From Syntrophaceae bacterium (GTDB lineage Bacteria > Desulfobacterota > Syntrophia > Syntrophales > Smithellaceae): 49,212 bases of DNA. The first letter of the stretch is position 1; every line of letters starts with the position of its first letter. The stretch spans positions 1 through 49,212 of the forward strand of contig PLGI01000095.1 in NCBI GenBank assembly GCA_003139775.1, in the 5' to 3' direction. Of this stretch, positions 19,429-29,200 are shown one piece after another. Made by a program: the position numbers and the translations under genes. The notes beneath the pieces were generated by a model that did no database searches, was not told the origin of the DNA, and saw nothing but the letters and a program-made list of their open reading frames with translations.

Positions 19429-19898
19429 GAAGTGTTGTGACGATTTTCCTTGTTTTCGTTATAATCATTACCGCCCTCGGTTGTCACAAACAGACTGAGC
19501 AGGACAAGGTCAAGAAGGTTATTACTGACATCCAGACGGCGGCCCAAGAGAAGGATGTTAAGAAGATCATCAACAACCTCGCGAAAACCTACAACGATCC
19601 TCAGGGATTCAACTACGAAACTATCCGAGGGTTGCTGCTCGGCTATTTCTTTCAATACCCGAAAATATCAGCCTATATCACCAATCTCGAGATATCCGTT
19701 GAGAACACATCGGCCAAAGCTGTATTTCAGACTGTCCTGACCAGTGGAAACAAGACCGGCTCCGCGTCCGACGTGATCCCGCAGTCGCTCGGCGTGTGGG
19801 ACTTCGATGTATCGCTGAAAAAGGAATCGAATGGCTGGAAAGTCACCTCCGCCAAATGGGAACAGGCGGAAAATGATGAGCGCGGGGGAGGCCGATGA
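19425..19898 (+). CDS. Putative lipoprotein
   Basis: MRSVVTIFLVFVIIITALGC lipobox; ORF-track N-terminus lies within F3 copy b. Confidence 0.65.
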   Translation: MRSVVTIFLVFVIIITALGCHKQTEQDKVKKVITDIQTAAQEKDVKKIINNLAKTYNDPQGFNYETIRGLLLGYFFQYPKISAYITNLEISVENTSAKAVFQTVLTSGNKTGSASDVIPQSLGVWDFDVSLKKESNGWKVTSAKWEQAENDERGGGR

Positions 19899-20066
19899 TT
19901 CAGGAAGAAAAAACAGTGACTAATTAATTTTTAACTCTATTATCGCTTTCACAAAGTTTCAGTCATGGGCAGTTGTCGAATTTGAGGATTACGGACCGAA
20001 ACAAATAATCTGATAAGCTTTGAACTTAAATGCACCTGATTGGATACCTTTACCGGATTGTCTTCA

Positions 20067-21086
20067 TTATATCCATCCGATAAAGCTTCCTTTGGGTCCG
20101 CTTCTATCAGGACAAATCCTGTCTGTACCGTCCTTTTTCGCCAGGTACATGAGTTCGTTTACCCGCTGAATAAACGTTTTCATATTTTCCTTCGGCTGGT
20201 ACTGCGCCAGACCTATACTGACCGTCATATAAATATTTTGATCCAACACCGGAGAAAAGGTTTCTTTCCTTAATTCCTCTTGGATTCTTTTAGCGGTTAC
20301 AATTCCCTCCTCTCTTGCGGTCATCGGCAGTATGATAGTAATTTCTTCGCCGCCATAACGATAGGCGGAATCAGCCTCACGCAGGCATCGTTTCACTACT
20401 TGACCGAGTCGCGATAATACATAGTCCCCTTCAGCATGTCCGTATGTGTCATTGAACTCCTTGAATTTGTCAAGATCCAGCATCATAATGGTCAAAGGTT
20501 GTACATAATAATAACTGTTCGACCTCTCTATTTCTCTTTCAAGCTGAGCGTAAAAATGTATGGAATTGTAAAGCTGCGTGAGGTCGTCTATTATGCTCTG
20601 TTCACGGTATTTTTTTTCGCTTTTCTTGAGCACATCCTCCACTCGCTTGCGCTCGGTGATGTCTCGGTAGTTGATAATTATAGCTTCAACAACATTATTA
20701 TGGACCAGGTTACTTGCCACACCTTCAAATGTAAGCCAGCTTCCATCCTTATGACGAAGATGCATTTCACGTTTAATAATAGGGGTGTTTGTATCCTTGG
20801 ACAAAGTATTGAATGCGTCAGCTAAAAACTGCATGTCATCCGGATGAACAAGTTCAAATCCTTTGGCCCCAATCCTTTCTTCATCCTTGAATCCCAAAAC
20901 TCTCTCCACCGCCGGATTTATATAAGTGATAATTCCTTCTAGATTAAGGAGAGCAATGATGTCTAAAGAGTGCTCTACTAAAGCCCGGAAGCGCTGTTTC
21001 TCGCGGCGTAATTTCTCCTCAGCTTTCTTTCGCTTTTTGGCAGTATCCGGTGACTTAGCTTTGCTTGTTTTTTCGTTTTTCGTCAT
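20067..21086 (-). CDS. PAS domain diguanylate cyclase
   Basis: PAS region HSLDIIALLNLEGIITYINPAVERVLGF and RYGGEEITIILP (GGEEI). Confidence 0.88.
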   Translation of the reverse strand: MTKNEKTSKAKSPDTAKKRKKAEEKLRREKQRFRALVEHSLDIIALLNLEGIITYINPAVERVLGFKDEERIGAKGFELVHPDDMQFLADAFNTLSKDTNTPIIKREMHLRHKDGSWLTFEGVASNLVHNNVVEAIIINYRDITERKRVEDVLKKSEKKYREQSIIDDLTQLYNSIHFYAQLEREIERSNSYYYVQPLTIMMLDLDKFKEFNDTYGHAEGDYVLSRLGQVVKRCLREADSAYRYGGEEITIILPMTAREEGIVTAKRIQEELRKETFSPVLDQNIYMTVSIGLAQYQPKENMKTFIQRVNELMYLAKKDGTDRICPDRSGPKGSFIGWI

Positions 21087-21380
21087 TTTTTGCCTTAATA
21101 CAAGACTATTTGCTTAGAAATAAATTGCCGGCCAAAGTGTTCATGGAATTATAGTTACACTATTCAAGGCTTAATTATTGATGGTATAAAAATTTGGACT
21201 AATATGTCAAGGTAATCTTGACTATGGAATGTATGGCACGAACGGTGTTGATTATGGATTGAAAGGTTGTATGAATTGGAAAAATAAGAAAAACAACATT
21301 ACAGGAAGAAAGATTTTCAGTCTCTCTTTGCACTTGCTGCCAAGATAAATTTTCCCTGCAAAAAATAATCATTGATGAAA

Positions 21381-22136
21381 TTATTTCTTCCCGAAAATGT
21401 TTTTAATTATGCCCAGAAATCCATCCACTTTTAAGGATGCGCCGCCGACAAGGGCGCCATCGATATCTTCCATCGCAATTAATTCGCCGATATTGTCTTT
21501 GGTTACGCTACCGCCATAAAGTATGCGAATGTCATTCGCCATACTGCCATACAAATCTTTTAAGATGCATCGGATGAAGGCGTGCACGTCCTGCGCCTGC
21601 GCGGGTGTGGCTACTTTTCCCGTTCCTATCGCCCATATCGGTTCATAAGCGATGACAACATTATCAATTTTCTCCACGCCGCTTAATCCCTGTTTTACCT
21701 GCCTGTCAACCACTGATCGAGTAATCCCTTTTACCCTTTCCTCGTCAGTTTCACCGACACACATGATCGGCTTCAAACCAACAGCCAACGCCTTCTTGAC
21801 TTTCAAATTCACATCTTGATCTTGTTCGTGAAAGTATTTCCGGCGCTCGGAATGACCGATGATCACGTAGGCGCAGCCGATATCTTTGAGCATGCCTGGC
21901 GCTATTTCGCCGGTGAATGCGCCTTTGTCTTCGTAAAACATATTTTGTGCGGCCAGAGATACGTTAGAGCCCTTAATGGTTTCTCCAACACTGAGCAAGG
22001 CGGTAAAAGGTGGCGCTAAAACGACTTCTCCGTTTTTTATAGTAGTCGTGCCTTCCTTGATTGCTTTGGCTAACGCGATTGATTCGGCAATCGTGTTGTG
22101 CATTTTCCAGTTACCGGCAACAATCCAATCTCTCAT
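21381..22136 (-). CDS. tpiA: Triosephosphate isomerase
   Basis: [47 protein letters not shown]; start MRDWIV with AGGAGTG RBS. Confidence 0.97.
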   Translation of the reverse strand: MRDWIVAGNWKMHNTIAESIALAKAIKEGTTTIKNGEVVLAPPFTALLSVGETIKGSNVSLAAQNMFYEDKGAFTGEIAPGMLKDIGCAYVIIGHSERRKYFHEQDQDVNLKVKKALAVGLKPIMCVGETDEERVKGITRSVVDRQVKQGLSGVEKIDNVVIAYEPIWAIGTGKVATPAQAQDVHAFIRCILKDLYGSMANDIRILYGGSVTKDNIGELIAMEDIDGALVGGASLKVDGFLGIIKNIFGKK

Positions 22137-22151
22137 TATTTCACTCCTCAT

Positions 22152-22327
22152 TGTGAAACTCCAATTTAATGAAACTCAGATATTACAAGCGTAGCACAGT
22201 AATATCTGTAAGTTGAATTATCCCACGTGCGAAGCTAAGTGGGACTATATATGAGACTCCAACTTAAAAAGCGCAGCTTGCTGCGAAATGTTTCCAAAGC
22301 TTGCTTTGGGGTTCATACCCGTGATTT
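22152..22327 (+). repeat. F1 modular palindromic element, copy vi
   Basis: TGTGAAACTCCAATTTAATGAAACTCAGATATTAC-AAGCGTAGCACA-GTAATATCTG...GAATTATCCCACG...GCGCAGCTTGCTGCG...CCAAAGCTTGCTTTGGGGTTCATACCCGTGAT. Confidence 0.9.
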
Positions 22328-23500
22328 TTCCAGCGCGGCAATTCCGGGCAGGATTTTTCCTTCCAGCAATTCTAGAAACGCGCCGCCGCCGGTGGATATA
22401 TAAGACATCTTTGCGCTAAGGCCTGCTTTTTTAATTGCCGTATCAGTGTCACCACCGCCGATGATGGAGAGCGCTCCGGAATTTGCAACAGCTTGAGCCA
22501 GTTCGAAAGTTCCTTTGCTGAAAGGGGCGAGTTCAAACATGCCCATTGGGCCATTCCAGACGATTGTTTTTACACCCCGCAAGCCTTCATTAAACAGAGA
22601 AATTGTGGCCGGGCCGATATCCAGACCAATCCAGTCTTTGGGAATTTCTTTTACACCACAGACTTTTGTTTCGGCTTCCGCCATGGCGGTTTGGGCAATC
22701 ACGGTGTCTACCGGTAATAAAAACTGTACGTTTTTTTGCTTTGCTTTTTCCACGATCTTTCGTGCCAGATCCAGCATGTCTTCTTCGCAAAGCGATTTAC
22801 CGGTTTCGTAACCCGCCGCCCGTAAAAACGTGAAGGCCATGCCGCCGCCGATAATTATTTTATCCACCTTTTCGATGAGATTTTCCAGAAGTCCGATTTT
22901 ATCGGAGACCTTCGCACCGCCGATAATTGCGGCCAAAGGCTTGGCCGGATTGACCATAGCTTTTTTGAAATATTCGATTTCATTTTTCAGCAGGAAACCG
23001 GCAGCGCAGACGGGGACAAATTCAGTGATAGCCGAATTGGAAGCCGCCGCGCGGTGAGAAACGGCAAATGCGTCATCTATGTAAATATCGCAAAGAGCGG
23101 CCAGCTGTTTGGCGAATCCCGCGTCGTTTTTATCTTCGCCCGGATTAAACCGGAGATTTTCCAGCAGGAATATGTCGCCTTCTTTCATAATGCCTACGGC
23201 CTTTTCGATTGCTTCTCCCACGCAATCATCGAAAAAAGTAACCGGTTTTTTCAGAAGATCCGAAAGCACCTTGGCCACCGGTTTGAGAGACATTTCTGCA
23301 ACCCTTTTGCCTTTGGGTCTGCCCAGATGAGAAGCGATAATTAATTTCGCTCCCCGCTCCAGCGCGTAATTTATCGTCGGGATGCTTGCCCGCACTCGCT
23401 TATCGCCGGTAACATTTCCTTCTTTGTCCATCGGGACATTAAAATCCACCCGCAAAAAAACTTTTTTACCCTTCATCTCTACTTGATCTATATACTTCAT
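22313..23500 (-). CDS. pgk: Phosphoglycerate kinase
   Basis: VFLRVDFNVPMD, IASHLGRPKG, LLENLRFNPGE, IGGAKVSDKIGLL, GPMGMFE, GGGDTDTAIKKAG. Confidence 0.97.
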   Translation of the reverse strand: MKYIDQVEMKGKKVFLRVDFNVPMDKEGNVTGDKRVRASIPTINYALERGAKLIIASHLGRPKGKRVAEMSLKPVAKVLSDLLKKPVTFFDDCVGEAIEKAVGIMKEGDIFLLENLRFNPGEDKNDAGFAKQLAALCDIYIDDAFAVSHRAAASNSAITEFVPVCAAGFLLKNEIEYFKKAMVNPAKPLAAIIGGAKVSDKIGLLENLIEKVDKIIIGGGMAFTFLRAAGYETGKSLCEEDMLDLARKIVEKAKQKNVQFLLPVDTVIAQTAMAEAETKVCGVKEIPKDWIGLDIGPATISLFNEGLRGVKTIVWNGPMGMFELAPFSKGTFELAQAVANSGALSIIGGGDTDTAIKKAGLSAKMSYISTGGGAFLELLEGKILPGIAALEKSRV

Positions 23501-23519
23501 CTTTTCTTCCTTACCTTTT

Positions 23520-24518
23520 CTATTTCATTATAAAAGAAAGCAGTTCCAGCATCCTGTTGGAAAAGCCCCATTCATTGTCATACCACGAAAGAATCTTTAC
23601 CATTTTGCCGCCGATGACATATGTATTCGGCATATCCACTATGGAGGAGTGTTTGTTGTCGTTGAAATCGCGGGAAACCAGTTCTTCTTCCGAACACATA
23701 AGAATACCTTGCATGGCTCCTTTTGCATATTCTCTGATCTTGGCGTTAATTTCTTCTTTGTTCGTACTCTTCGAGAGCGTTGCCACAAAATCGACGAGAG
23801 AAACATTAGGCACAGGCACCCGGATAGCCAGCCCATCGAGTTTTCCCTTCATCTCCGGTATAACTTCCGCGATAGCCTTGGCGGCTCCGGTTGTGGTAGG
23901 TATTATGGAAAGAGCGGCGGCGCGGGCTCTTCTCAAATCCTTATGCGGTTCATCCTGAACAACCTGATCGTTGGTGTAGGCATGGATTGTCGTCATCAAT
24001 CCGTATTCTACGCCAAATTCCTGATGCAATATCTTGACAATCGGCGCGAGGCAATTTGTGGTGCATGATCCCATGGAAATGATGTTGTGCTTGCTCTTGT
24101 CGTACACTTCCTGGTTGACGCCAAAGACGAAGGTTACATCCGGATTCTTGGCTGGGGCGGAAATGACAACCTTTTGGGCGCCTGCCTCGATGTGTTTCCC
24201 GGCGCCTGCCTTGTCCGTATATTTTCCGGTGCTCTCCAGAACAACATTAATTCCCAAATCTTTCCAGGGCAGTAATTCCGGTTCTCTGACGGAAAAAATT
24301 TTAATCTCTTTACCATCAACAATTATTGAATTGTTTCCAGCCTTAACTTCGGCATCCAGTGTTCCATGAGTTGAATCATATTTTAGCAGGTGAGCCAGGG
24401 TTTTGGCATCGGCGAGATCATTCACTGCCACGAATTCCACATCTTTGTTTTTGTATCCGGCTCTAAACACAAGCCGGCCAATTCTTCCAAATCCGTTAAT
24501 GGCAATCTTTACTGGCAT
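23520..24518 (-). CDS. gapA: Glyceraldehyde-3-phosphate dehydrogenase (canonical)
   Basis: KIAINGFGRIGRLVFRA, SMGSCTTNCLAPIVKIL, TTIHAYTNDQ, WYDNEWGFSNRMLEL. Confidence 0.97.
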   Translation of the reverse strand: MPVKIAINGFGRIGRLVFRAGYKNKDVEFVAVNDLADAKTLAHLLKYDSTHGTLDAEVKAGNNSIIVDGKEIKIFSVREPELLPWKDLGINVVLESTGKYTDKAGAGKHIEAGAQKVVISAPAKNPDVTFVFGVNQEVYDKSKHNIISMGSCTTNCLAPIVKILHQEFGVEYGLMTTIHAYTNDQVVQDEPHKDLRRARAAALSIIPTTTGAAKAIAEVIPEMKGKLDGLAIRVPVPNVSLVDFVATLSKSTNKEEINAKIREYAKGAMQGILMCSEEELVSRDFNDNKHSSIVDMPNTYVIGGKMVKILSWYDNEWGFSNRMLELLSFIMK

Positions 24519-24821
24519 AATATCCCCCTTATCTGTTAAAAATTATTAATCAAAAGATATTTTTTGTCAATCTGTTTTGTGGTCTCGACGATGAAGACAG
24601 CGCGCTATATTGAATATTTAGGAGTAAGTAAACAAATACTTCACCAACAACTATTCTGTAATTGTCATTCGTTTGAATGGAAAATTACGGTTCGAAACAA
24701 ACAGTAAATAACTCATATGCTATCCCCGGAATAGAGCTGGGAATGACAATGATTGCGGTGCCTCTGACACTAAAAAATCAAGAGTAAAAAATAGACCCCT
24801 ATTTTCCCGTCAGCTCCCCGC

Positions 24822-25967
24822 TCACCGTTTGCGCAACACCAAACTGCCAACGGAATATCCGGCGCCAAAGGAACAGATCATTCCTATAGCACCCTTTTTC
24901 AGATCATTATTATAAAGATGAAAAGCGATAATTGATCCTGCGGACGCTGTATTACCATAGCGGTCAAGAATTGTAGGTATAGTTTCTTCCTCGACATCTT
25001 TACCAAGGAGTTGTTTTATCACCATATTGTTCATGTTGATATTTGCCTGATGAAGCCAGAACCGTTTTACATCCCGGGGTTTTAAATCAAGACTGGCCAG
25101 ATGTTCACTAATATGTTTGACGGCAATCGGACTTACTTCTTCAAAAACAATGCGCCCTGACTGATGAAAAAACTTGTCCCATCCGAAAGGATCAACATCT
25201 GTGACATAAGACAGATGTCCGAAATTGGAGCGGATATTATTTGAAAATCGAGTCAGTGCTTTTGTGCTCAAAATTTCGTAACTATTCGGGCTAGTGCAGG
25301 TTTCAGACCGCTCCATTATTATGGCAGTACTTACATCACCAAAAATGAAATGACTGTCCCGGTCACAAAAATTTACCTGAGGAGTATTCAATTCCGGATT
25401 TATAGCCAAAACACACTTTGTTGAACCTGACTTCAGACTGTCATATGCGCGGTGAAGACCGAATGTCGCCGCCGAACAAGCCACCAGCATATCAAATCCA
25501 AAACCATCAATGCCCAGTTCATTCTGTATTTCAATGGCAATGGCAGGATAAGCCCGCTGAGTATAAGCACCGGCAACAATAACAGCATCAATATCGGCTG
25601 CCGTCTTACCGGCGGCGGCCATTGCCTTCCGCGCTGCAAAAATGCCGATCTCAGCCTGAATGCTTAATTCTTCCTCTTTTCTTTCAGGAAACTTGGGACG
25701 CATGCGATCAATATCTAAAATACCTTCTTTTGCATATACATACCGTGCTTTTATTCCAGACGTTTTCTCAATGAATCTTACGCTGGAGAGGGGTTTTTTC
25801 TCGATTTTGCCAACTGCTATATCCGATGCATGATCAGAATTGAACTTTTCCGCATAGGCGTTATAGCTTTCAACCAGTTCCTCATTTGTTATAACATTCG
25901 ATGGTGTCCAAACTCCCGAACCACTAATGACGATCTTTGGGGATGATTTTGTTGTCATATTCAACAA
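24822..25967 (-). CDS. FabH-like 3-oxoacyl-ACP synthase III
   Basis: DMLVACSAATFGLHRAYDSL (Cys), WLHQANINMNNMV (His), DRYGNTASAGSI (Asn). Confidence 0.87.
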   Translation of the reverse strand: MLNMTTKSSPKIVISGSGVWTPSNVITNEELVESYNAYAEKFNSDHASDIAVGKIEKKPLSSVRFIEKTSGIKARYVYAKEGILDIDRMRPKFPERKEEELSIQAEIGIFAARKAMAAAGKTAADIDAVIVAGAYTQRAYPAIAIEIQNELGIDGFGFDMLVACSAATFGLHRAYDSLKSGSTKCVLAINPELNTPQVNFCDRDSHFIFGDVSTAIIMERSETCTSPNSYEILSTKALTRFSNNIRSNFGHLSYVTDVDPFGWDKFFHQSGRIVFEEVSPIAVKHISEHLASLDLKPRDVKRFWLHQANINMNNMVIKQLLGKDVEEETIPTILDRYGNTASAGSIIAFHLYNNDLKKGAIGMICSFGAGYSVGSLVLRKR

Positions 25968-26043
25968 TCCTTTTTATAATACTATAAACGAAAAATTATA
26001 TAGATCAACGTTTGTCCATGCTTGAGCTATATGAATTTCGGTC

Positions 26044-26093
26044 TTGTGTGTCAAGGAAATACTGACCACAAAAGTTGAGGTGTTGCGTCGATG
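26044..26093 (+). repeat. ~50-bp repeat flanking hrpA, copy 1
   Basis: TTGTGTGTCAAGGAAAT...CACAAAAGTTGAGGTGTTGCGTCGAT aligned without gaps to 30572-30621, roughly three-quarters identical by eye. Confidence 0.5.
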
Positions 26094-26230
26094 TTTGTCG
26101 TTAGGTGTAAATTTGGTTTTTTATGGATTGAAAACAAGTATATACGTGAAAAATTCTAAACGCTTATAAGAAAGAACACATGCCGTCGCCAATTCTTCAA
26201 GATGTCTTGGTCTTTTCCTTCCGCCGGCGT

Positions 26231-29200
26231 TTAAAGTTTTTCAATCTCCTCAATCAACTGGTTCAACTTTTTTGGTGACACAGGGTAAGGGGTTTTGAGT
26301 TCCTGCGCGAACAGAGAAACTTTGTATTCTTCAATCATCCAGAATAATTCTTCAATCATCTTCTTTTTTTCTTCTGGATAATCCACAACAATATCGTTCT
26401 TAAACCGGCTGATTTCCTGAATAGAGGTACGCGATGGCATAAAGTCGTCTGTGGCTGGTATAATCATTTGCTGTAACTGCCGGGAATAAATCAAAACTTG
26501 CTGCATTTTATTTTGCGCCGAAGTAAGATTAAGACTTCCCCGCTCGGCCCGCAGAGCAAGGGCTTTGCTATAGCGCGGTAAATCCTTCATGCGGTCAAAT
26601 GTATAAAGCTCGGGAAAATCAATAGGCACAAGGCCTTTAAGCTCTGTCTGGATGTCCTGAAGAAATTTCAACACAGGATTATTGCCGGTATTCTTTATCA
26701 TGAGTTTGTGTAGGGAAGTATGAGTATCGTCAAAGGCTTTCAATGCCGGCACTATGGAAACCAGAACATGCTGACCGTATTGCAGAATTTTAGAATTCAG
26801 GGAATCGGCATGTTGAATAAAATCTTTCTGCTTACGCCATGGTTTTAAAAATAAATCCTTTTTTACTCTGTTGATAATTGATTGCTCCAGGTGTTTGGGA
26901 TTGCCGATATTTGCCGCAATTGCTTTCATGCCGGCGTTCAGAACAACATTCTTTTTCAGTTGCTTCAGCTTGTCGGCAAAATTAATTTCATAAAGAGCCG
27001 CAACACCATGGAAATGATTGACGGCACTTTCTTGCTGATCGGAAAAGAGCCGGAGATTAATTGAATCATCAATTACATGCAGGGCCAGGTAGGCATAGCC
27101 GATAAGTCCGTGAATGCCGGTGAGAGGAATCTGCGTTGGCAATTCGCCAAAGTCCCAGCGGATGATTCCTTCTTTTTCCCAATCACAGCGTATATTATCC
27201 ATCGCCGATGTATTTATCGTGTCAGCAAGTTCTTTTTGCAGTAGATTAATGTCCCTGCTGTTTTTTATTTCTTTTCCTTTTTCATCAATCACGCTGTAGC
27301 GAACATTCAAGTGAGCCGGCAGTTTTTCCAACGCCCAGGCATCACGAGGAACTGTTACTTTGTATTTATCTTGCAGCAGTTGGCTCAAAGCCTGCGGCAA
27401 AGATTTATTTAAATATGATTTCTGCTCCAGCAATAACTGTGCAATATGGACAGGTGCGGGAAGTTTTTGTCGCAGTGATTTAGGGAGCGACTTCAATAAG
27501 TAAACGGCCTTCTCCTGCAATAATGACGGCAGATAGCGGTCGATATTTTCCGCGGCAGCCGTGGAAACAAATCCCAGGGGAACATTTACGGTTACACCAT
27601 CATCACTTTTGCCGGGTTCAAAACTATAATGGCAGGTAAAAGCAGCATCCCCGATTTTTATTTGATCGGGATATTGAGATATTTCTTCAGGATCAGGTTC
27701 ATGGGCAATCAAATCCTCTTCCCGGAAACGCAGGAATTCATCGCTGCCTTTTTCTTTAATGAGGTTCAGTAAAGACCGGATATCGGAAATCACCGGCAGC
27801 CTTTGTTCGTAAAGACGGGCGATGGTTTCTTCGTCAACAACAAGGCCGCGTTTACGCAGTTTTTCTTCCATAGTCTTTACATGATTGAATAAAGACAAAT
27901 TATGTTCCAGAAAAGGAATCCTGCGGGGAACCTCTCCGGTGACGAGGGCTTCCCGGATAAATATTGATTTGGCTTCCTCGGGATTAATTCTTTCATAAGC
28001 TACAGGTCTTTGTTCCACAATGGTCAGACCAAAAAGAGTTACTTTTTCCAGAGCGACAACTTGCCCGCGATTTTTCTCCCAATGGGCGGCAGCGTGAGTA
28101 TAGCGGCAATTATCACGTCCCAGCACCTCCAGCCACTCGCTTTTAATATTGGCAACATTGCGGGCAAAGACTCGTGAGGTCATGCTTATTTCCGCCGCCA
28201 CGATCCAACCTCCGGCGCGATTAAATAAGCCGGAACCGGGAAAAATCATTACAGATCTGCTTTTTGCCGCGTTGTAAAAGTTTTTTTCCTTTTTTTGAGC
28301 AATATTGGAAAGATAACCGCTGAGAATGCAGCGATGAATTTTATCGGAAATTTCCTGATCTATTTCTATTTTAATGTGTTTTTTACCCCGCTGCAGAAAG
28401 ACCCCGGCTCCCGCCGAGGGGTGAATACTTTCTGCCAATCGCTGGATGTCGCGTTTTGGAAAGGAGCCTCCGGCTCCTGCCGAATGGGCTCCACTTTTTG
28501 CCGTTTTGTTTTTTCCGTCGATAATGTCCAGTATTTGATGATAGATGTCACGCCATTCAATCATTCTTCTGTAGGAAAGAAAATGTTCGCGGCAGAATTT
28601 TCTCAGTTTGCCCTGCGAAGGCAGACTTTCCAGCGATCCATGATAGCGATTCCAGATATTCAGATAGGTTAAGAAGTCTGATTCGGGATGCGCAAAGAGA
28701 ACATGAGCCTTTGAGGCCTGATCAGTTTTATCATAGGGACGTTCGCGCGGGTCCTGAATACTTAACGCGGCGGCAATAACGGCAATTTCGTTTACGCATG
28801 CTTCTTTTTTAGCTTCAATCAGCATTCGGGAAACTCGGGGATCAAGAGGGAACTCGGCCATCGTCCGGCCAACTTCAGTCAGTTTATAATGATCTGCTTC
28901 GTCAAAATCATCATCTTTAGTCAGAGCGCCTAAATCACGCAAAATATCAATGCCGTCGCGGATGCTTTTTGGTTGGGGCCGGTCAATAAAGGGGAAGGAA
29001 GTGACTGAGCCGAGATTGAGGGAAAGCATCCGCAGGATAACGCCGGCCAGATTGGAACGCATTATCTCCGGCGGCGTGTAAAGAGGCTTTTGCGAGAAGT
29101 CTTCCTGGGAATATAGCCTGATGCAAATGCCGTTTTGTACCCGGCCGCAGCGTCCTTTTCTTTGTTCCGCGCTGCTAAGTGATATTGGTTTTATCGGCAG

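Noticed and set aside
21381-24518. tpiA-pgk-gapA arrangement as unusual
   Set aside because: gapA-pgk-tpiA order is common in bacteria; only the repeat in the pgk-tpiA spacer is notable.
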